DNA of 64,000 nt from Polaromonas sp. Its GTDB lineage: Bacteria; Pseudomonadota; Gammaproteobacteria; Burkholderiales; Burkholderiaceae_C. Position numbers and translations under genes: made by a program. The notes below the pieces were generated by a model, which was not told where the DNA came from, ran no database searches, and worked only from the letters and a program-made list of their open reading frames with translations. How positions within the stretch are numbered: position 1 is the stretch's first letter; every line of letters begins with the position of its first letter. Of this stretch, positions 62,464-64,000 are shown piece by piece. The stretch is taken from contig NZ_JAQSDA010000003.1 of assembly GCF_029945685.1 (NCBI RefSeq), positions 124,001 through 188,000 of the forward strand, written 5' to 3'.

Positions 62464-62489
62464 GAAAAAAAAGGACGCATCAACGTCCT
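62464..62489 (-). terminator. Rho-independent terminator after the phasin gene
   Basis: AGGACG, six-base loop, CGTCCT, read on the minus strand and followed by nine T's. It separates the phasin gene from patatin. Confidence 0.9.
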
Positions 62490-62520
62490 GTGGGGGTCAA
62501 GGCGTCAGGCGCCCCCGGCG

Positions 62521-63042
62521 TCAGGCCGATTTGCGAGCCGGCGCACGTTTGGCGGCCGGTTTGCGCGCTGCGGACTTTCCGGCGGCGGCTTTGGCTGCGG
62601 CGCGTGGCGCTGGCTTGGGGGCGGCCGACCTGGCGCCCATCTGCTGTACATTCTTGTTGAGCTCATCGATCCGCGCGATCAGTGCATCCACATCCTTGGC
62701 AGAGGGCACGCCCAACTTGTTCAAGGCCTTCGCGACACGCTCTTCAAAAATGTTTTCCAGCTTGTCCCACTGGGTGCCGGCTTTCGAGGTGATGTCCGTC
62801 GCCATGGATGCCATCTTGTTGGTGGCGGTGGAAATCTTCTCTTCGGCAACAGCCTGCGTCTTGCGCTGGATGGACAGGCCTTCCTTGACCAGGGTCTCGA
62901 AAACCTTGCCACCTTCTTCCTGAGCCTTGGAGAAAGCACCCAGGCCGGCCAGCCAGATCTGCTGGGCGGACTCCTTTACCGCGCCCGAGAGTTGGGGGCC
63001 GGATTTTTTGTCGGCGCTCATTTTTTGCAGTTTCTTGACCAT
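62521..63042 (-). CDS. Phasin-family PHA granule protein with a basic tail
   Basis: 173 residues. The central helical phasin region (QIWLAGLGAFSKAQEEGGK, then FETLVKEGLSIQRKTQAVAE) is followed by a C-terminal Ala/Lys/Pro tail (KPAAKRAPARKSA), as in PhaF/PhaI-type proteins, where the tail binds DNA and links granules to the nucleoid. AGGAG lies five to six bases before ATG. Coats polyhydroxyalkanoate granules. Confidence 0.88.
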   Translation of the reverse strand: MVKKLQKMSADKKSGPQLSGAVKESAQQIWLAGLGAFSKAQEEGGKVFETLVKEGLSIQRKTQAVAEEKISTATNKMASMATDITSKAGTQWDKLENIFEERVAKALNKLGVPSAKDVDALIARIDELNKNVQQMGARSAAPKPAPRAAAKAAAGKSAARKPAAKRAPARKSA

Positions 63043-63274
63043 GGGGGACTCCTGTCGATAGGTGGATGGCGGGGGTGTCGCCATCGGCGACGGGTAGAGC
63101 AAAATATAAGCGTTGCAGGCGTACAGGTTTAGGTGTTCGCTCCTAAAACGCTAGTGATCCGCCCCTACGGAAAAGCGCTGCCGAACGGGTCGAGCACGGG
63201 TTTCTGCTGACCGGCAGGCAGCAGGGTTTGGGCAAGAATCAACGCTGGTCCAAAGTTGTCTTGCGGAGAACACA
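63043..63274. promoter_or_regulatory. Divergent phasin / SDR promoter region
   Basis: 232 bases. Near 63127-63149 an imperfect inverted repeat, GTTTAGG...CCTAAAAC, with an eight-base loop, could be an operator for a regulator such as the nearby TetR protein or PhaR; weak evidence only. Confidence 0.4.
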
Positions 63275-64000
63275 ATGCAGTATTTCGTCACCGGAGCCAC
63301 CGGCTTCATCGGTAAACGGCTGGTCAAAAAGCTTCTGGCGCGCAAGGGTGCGACGGTGTATTTCCTCATCCGCAAGGAAAGTGCCGGCAAGGTCGAAGCC
63401 TTGCGTGACTACTGGGGTGTCAGCGCCGCCAGGGCCGTGGCTGTTCATGGCGACCTCACGGTGAAGAAACTGGGCGTTTCGAGCGAGGACGTCAAAAAAC
63501 TCAAAGGCCAGATTGACCATTTCTACCACCTCGCGGCTGTTTACGATCTGAGCGCCGACGAGGAAAGCCAGATTGCCGTCAATGTGGACGGCACCCGCCA
63601 CACGGTCGAGTTCGCCAAGGCCATCGAGGCCGGGCATTTCCACCATGTGAGCTCCATCGCCGCAGCCGGCTTGTACGAAGGCGTGTTCCGCGAGGACATG
63701 TTCGAGGAGGCCGAGAACTACGAGCACCCGTATTTCATGACCAAACATGAGAGCGAGAAGATCGTGCGCAAGGAGTGCAAGGTGCCCTGGACTGTGTTCA
63801 GGCCCGCTATGGTGGTGGGCGACAGTACCACCGGCGAGATGGACAAGATCGACGGTCCTTATTATTTCTTCAAGCTGATCCAGCGCATGCGCCAGCTGCT
63901 GCCGCCGTGGATGCCGGCTGTCGGCCTGGAAGGCGGCCGCATCAACATCGTGCCGGTCGATTTTGTCGTCGATGCACTGGACGTCATCAGCCACAAGACC
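63275..64000 (+). CDS. SDR-family reductase, N-terminal part (cut by window edge)
   Basis: 242 codons visible, no stop. Extended SDR with Rossmann motif TGATGFIG, FYHLAAVYDL, and active-site Tyr-x3-Lys in PYFMTKHESEK. It resembles the NAD_binding_4 type found in fatty acyl-CoA/thioester reductases and large two-domain SDR proteins of PHA-making bacteria. GGAG lies seven bases before ATG. Divergent from the phasin gene. With the wax-ester-synthase-like gene at 40857, fatty-alcohol formation is a possibility, not shown. Confidence 0.8.
   Translation, partial: MQYFVTGATGFIGKRLVKKLLARKGATVYFLIRKESAGKVEALRDYWGVSAARAVAVHGDLTVKKLGVSSEDVKKLKGQIDHFYHLAAVYDLSADEESQIAVNVDGTRHTVEFAKAIEAGHFHHVSSIAAAGLYEGVFREDMFEEAENYEHPYFMTKHESEKIVRKECKVPWTVFRPAMVVGDSTTGEMDKIDGPYYFFKLIQRMRQLLPPWMPAVGLEGGRINIVPVDFVVDALDVISHKT

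Noticed and set aside
1..64000. CRISPR array, rRNA, tRNA, insertion sequence or prophage
   Set aside because: No regularly spaced repeats, no cloverleaf or rRNA-like sequence, and no transposase, integrase or phage structural gene was seen. The dispersed repeats are single copies with irregular spacing.

Overview
The window reads as chromosomal DNA of a high-GC betaproteobacterium, most likely Burkholderiales, family Comamonadaceae (Polaromonas/Rhodoferax/Variovorax-like). The evidence is the gene families present (IcmF, TRAP and Liv/Dpp transporters, PHA proteins, several CaiB/BaiF CoA-transferases, UbiA/GT39 cassette) and two families of short interspersed repeats that I associate from memory with this family. 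No rRNA, tRNA, CRISPR array, insertion sequence or phage gene was found. The genome is compact: many neighbouring genes overlap by 1-13 bases.

Layout. 140-8612: a branched-chain-type ABC importer (fused permease livHM, livG, livF), a Tat-exported nicotinamidase and a nicotinate-dehydrogenase-like pair (2Fe-2S subunit plus a molybdopterin/tri-heme fusion); together they look like a nicotinamide/nicotinate uptake and oxidation module. 8681-12199: CaiB-type CoA-transferase and glutaryl-CoA dehydrogenase with a divergent LysR regulator. 12206-14310: an exported Gln/Arg-rich protein, a conserved unknown and a 54-residue basic protein. 14492-18714: PPK2 and fused isobutyryl-CoA mutase (IcmF) behind a perfect 24-bp palindrome. 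18792-22627: a TRAP transporter (dctP-dctQ-dctM) with a terminator-like hairpin after dctP and a repeat-bearing insertion in DctM. 23007-25621: a persulfide dioxygenase-rhodanese fusion and an M20 deacylase.

25679-30104: a complete quorum-sensing locus of the alpha-hydroxyketone (CqsA/LqsA) type: synthase, six-TM histidine kinase, unusual response regulator and a LuxR-type regulator. Two near-identical lux-box-like dyads lie upstream of the synthase gene and at the divergent kinase/LuxR starts. This is the most interesting system in the window.

30074-39902: peptide import and processing (amidase, binding protein, two permeases, fused double ATPase, M81/MlrC-like peptidase, second amidase). 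40006-42768: coaX, a wax-ester-synthase-like acyltransferase and an acyl-CoA-binding protein. 42794-44450: a lower-GC two-gene insert of unknown function (nuclease-like plus HEPN-like proteins). 44503-49268: an apparent four-gene operon (molybdopterin oxidoreductase, lipoprotein aminopeptidase, PHA-system protein, CoA-transferase). 49331-51757: two tandem orphan Liv-type binding proteins. 51843-53030: argE. 53147-57126: a polyprenyl-phosphoribose-like glycosylation cassette (UbiA-type transferase, flippase-like protein, GT39, HAD phosphatase). 57167-59457: M20 and M14-type hydrolases. 59535-64000: TPR-like protein, TetR regulator, patatin, phasin and an SDR reductase cut by the right edge. The scattered PHA, acyl-transfer and wax-ester genes suggest an organism that stores carbon as polyester and neutral lipid.
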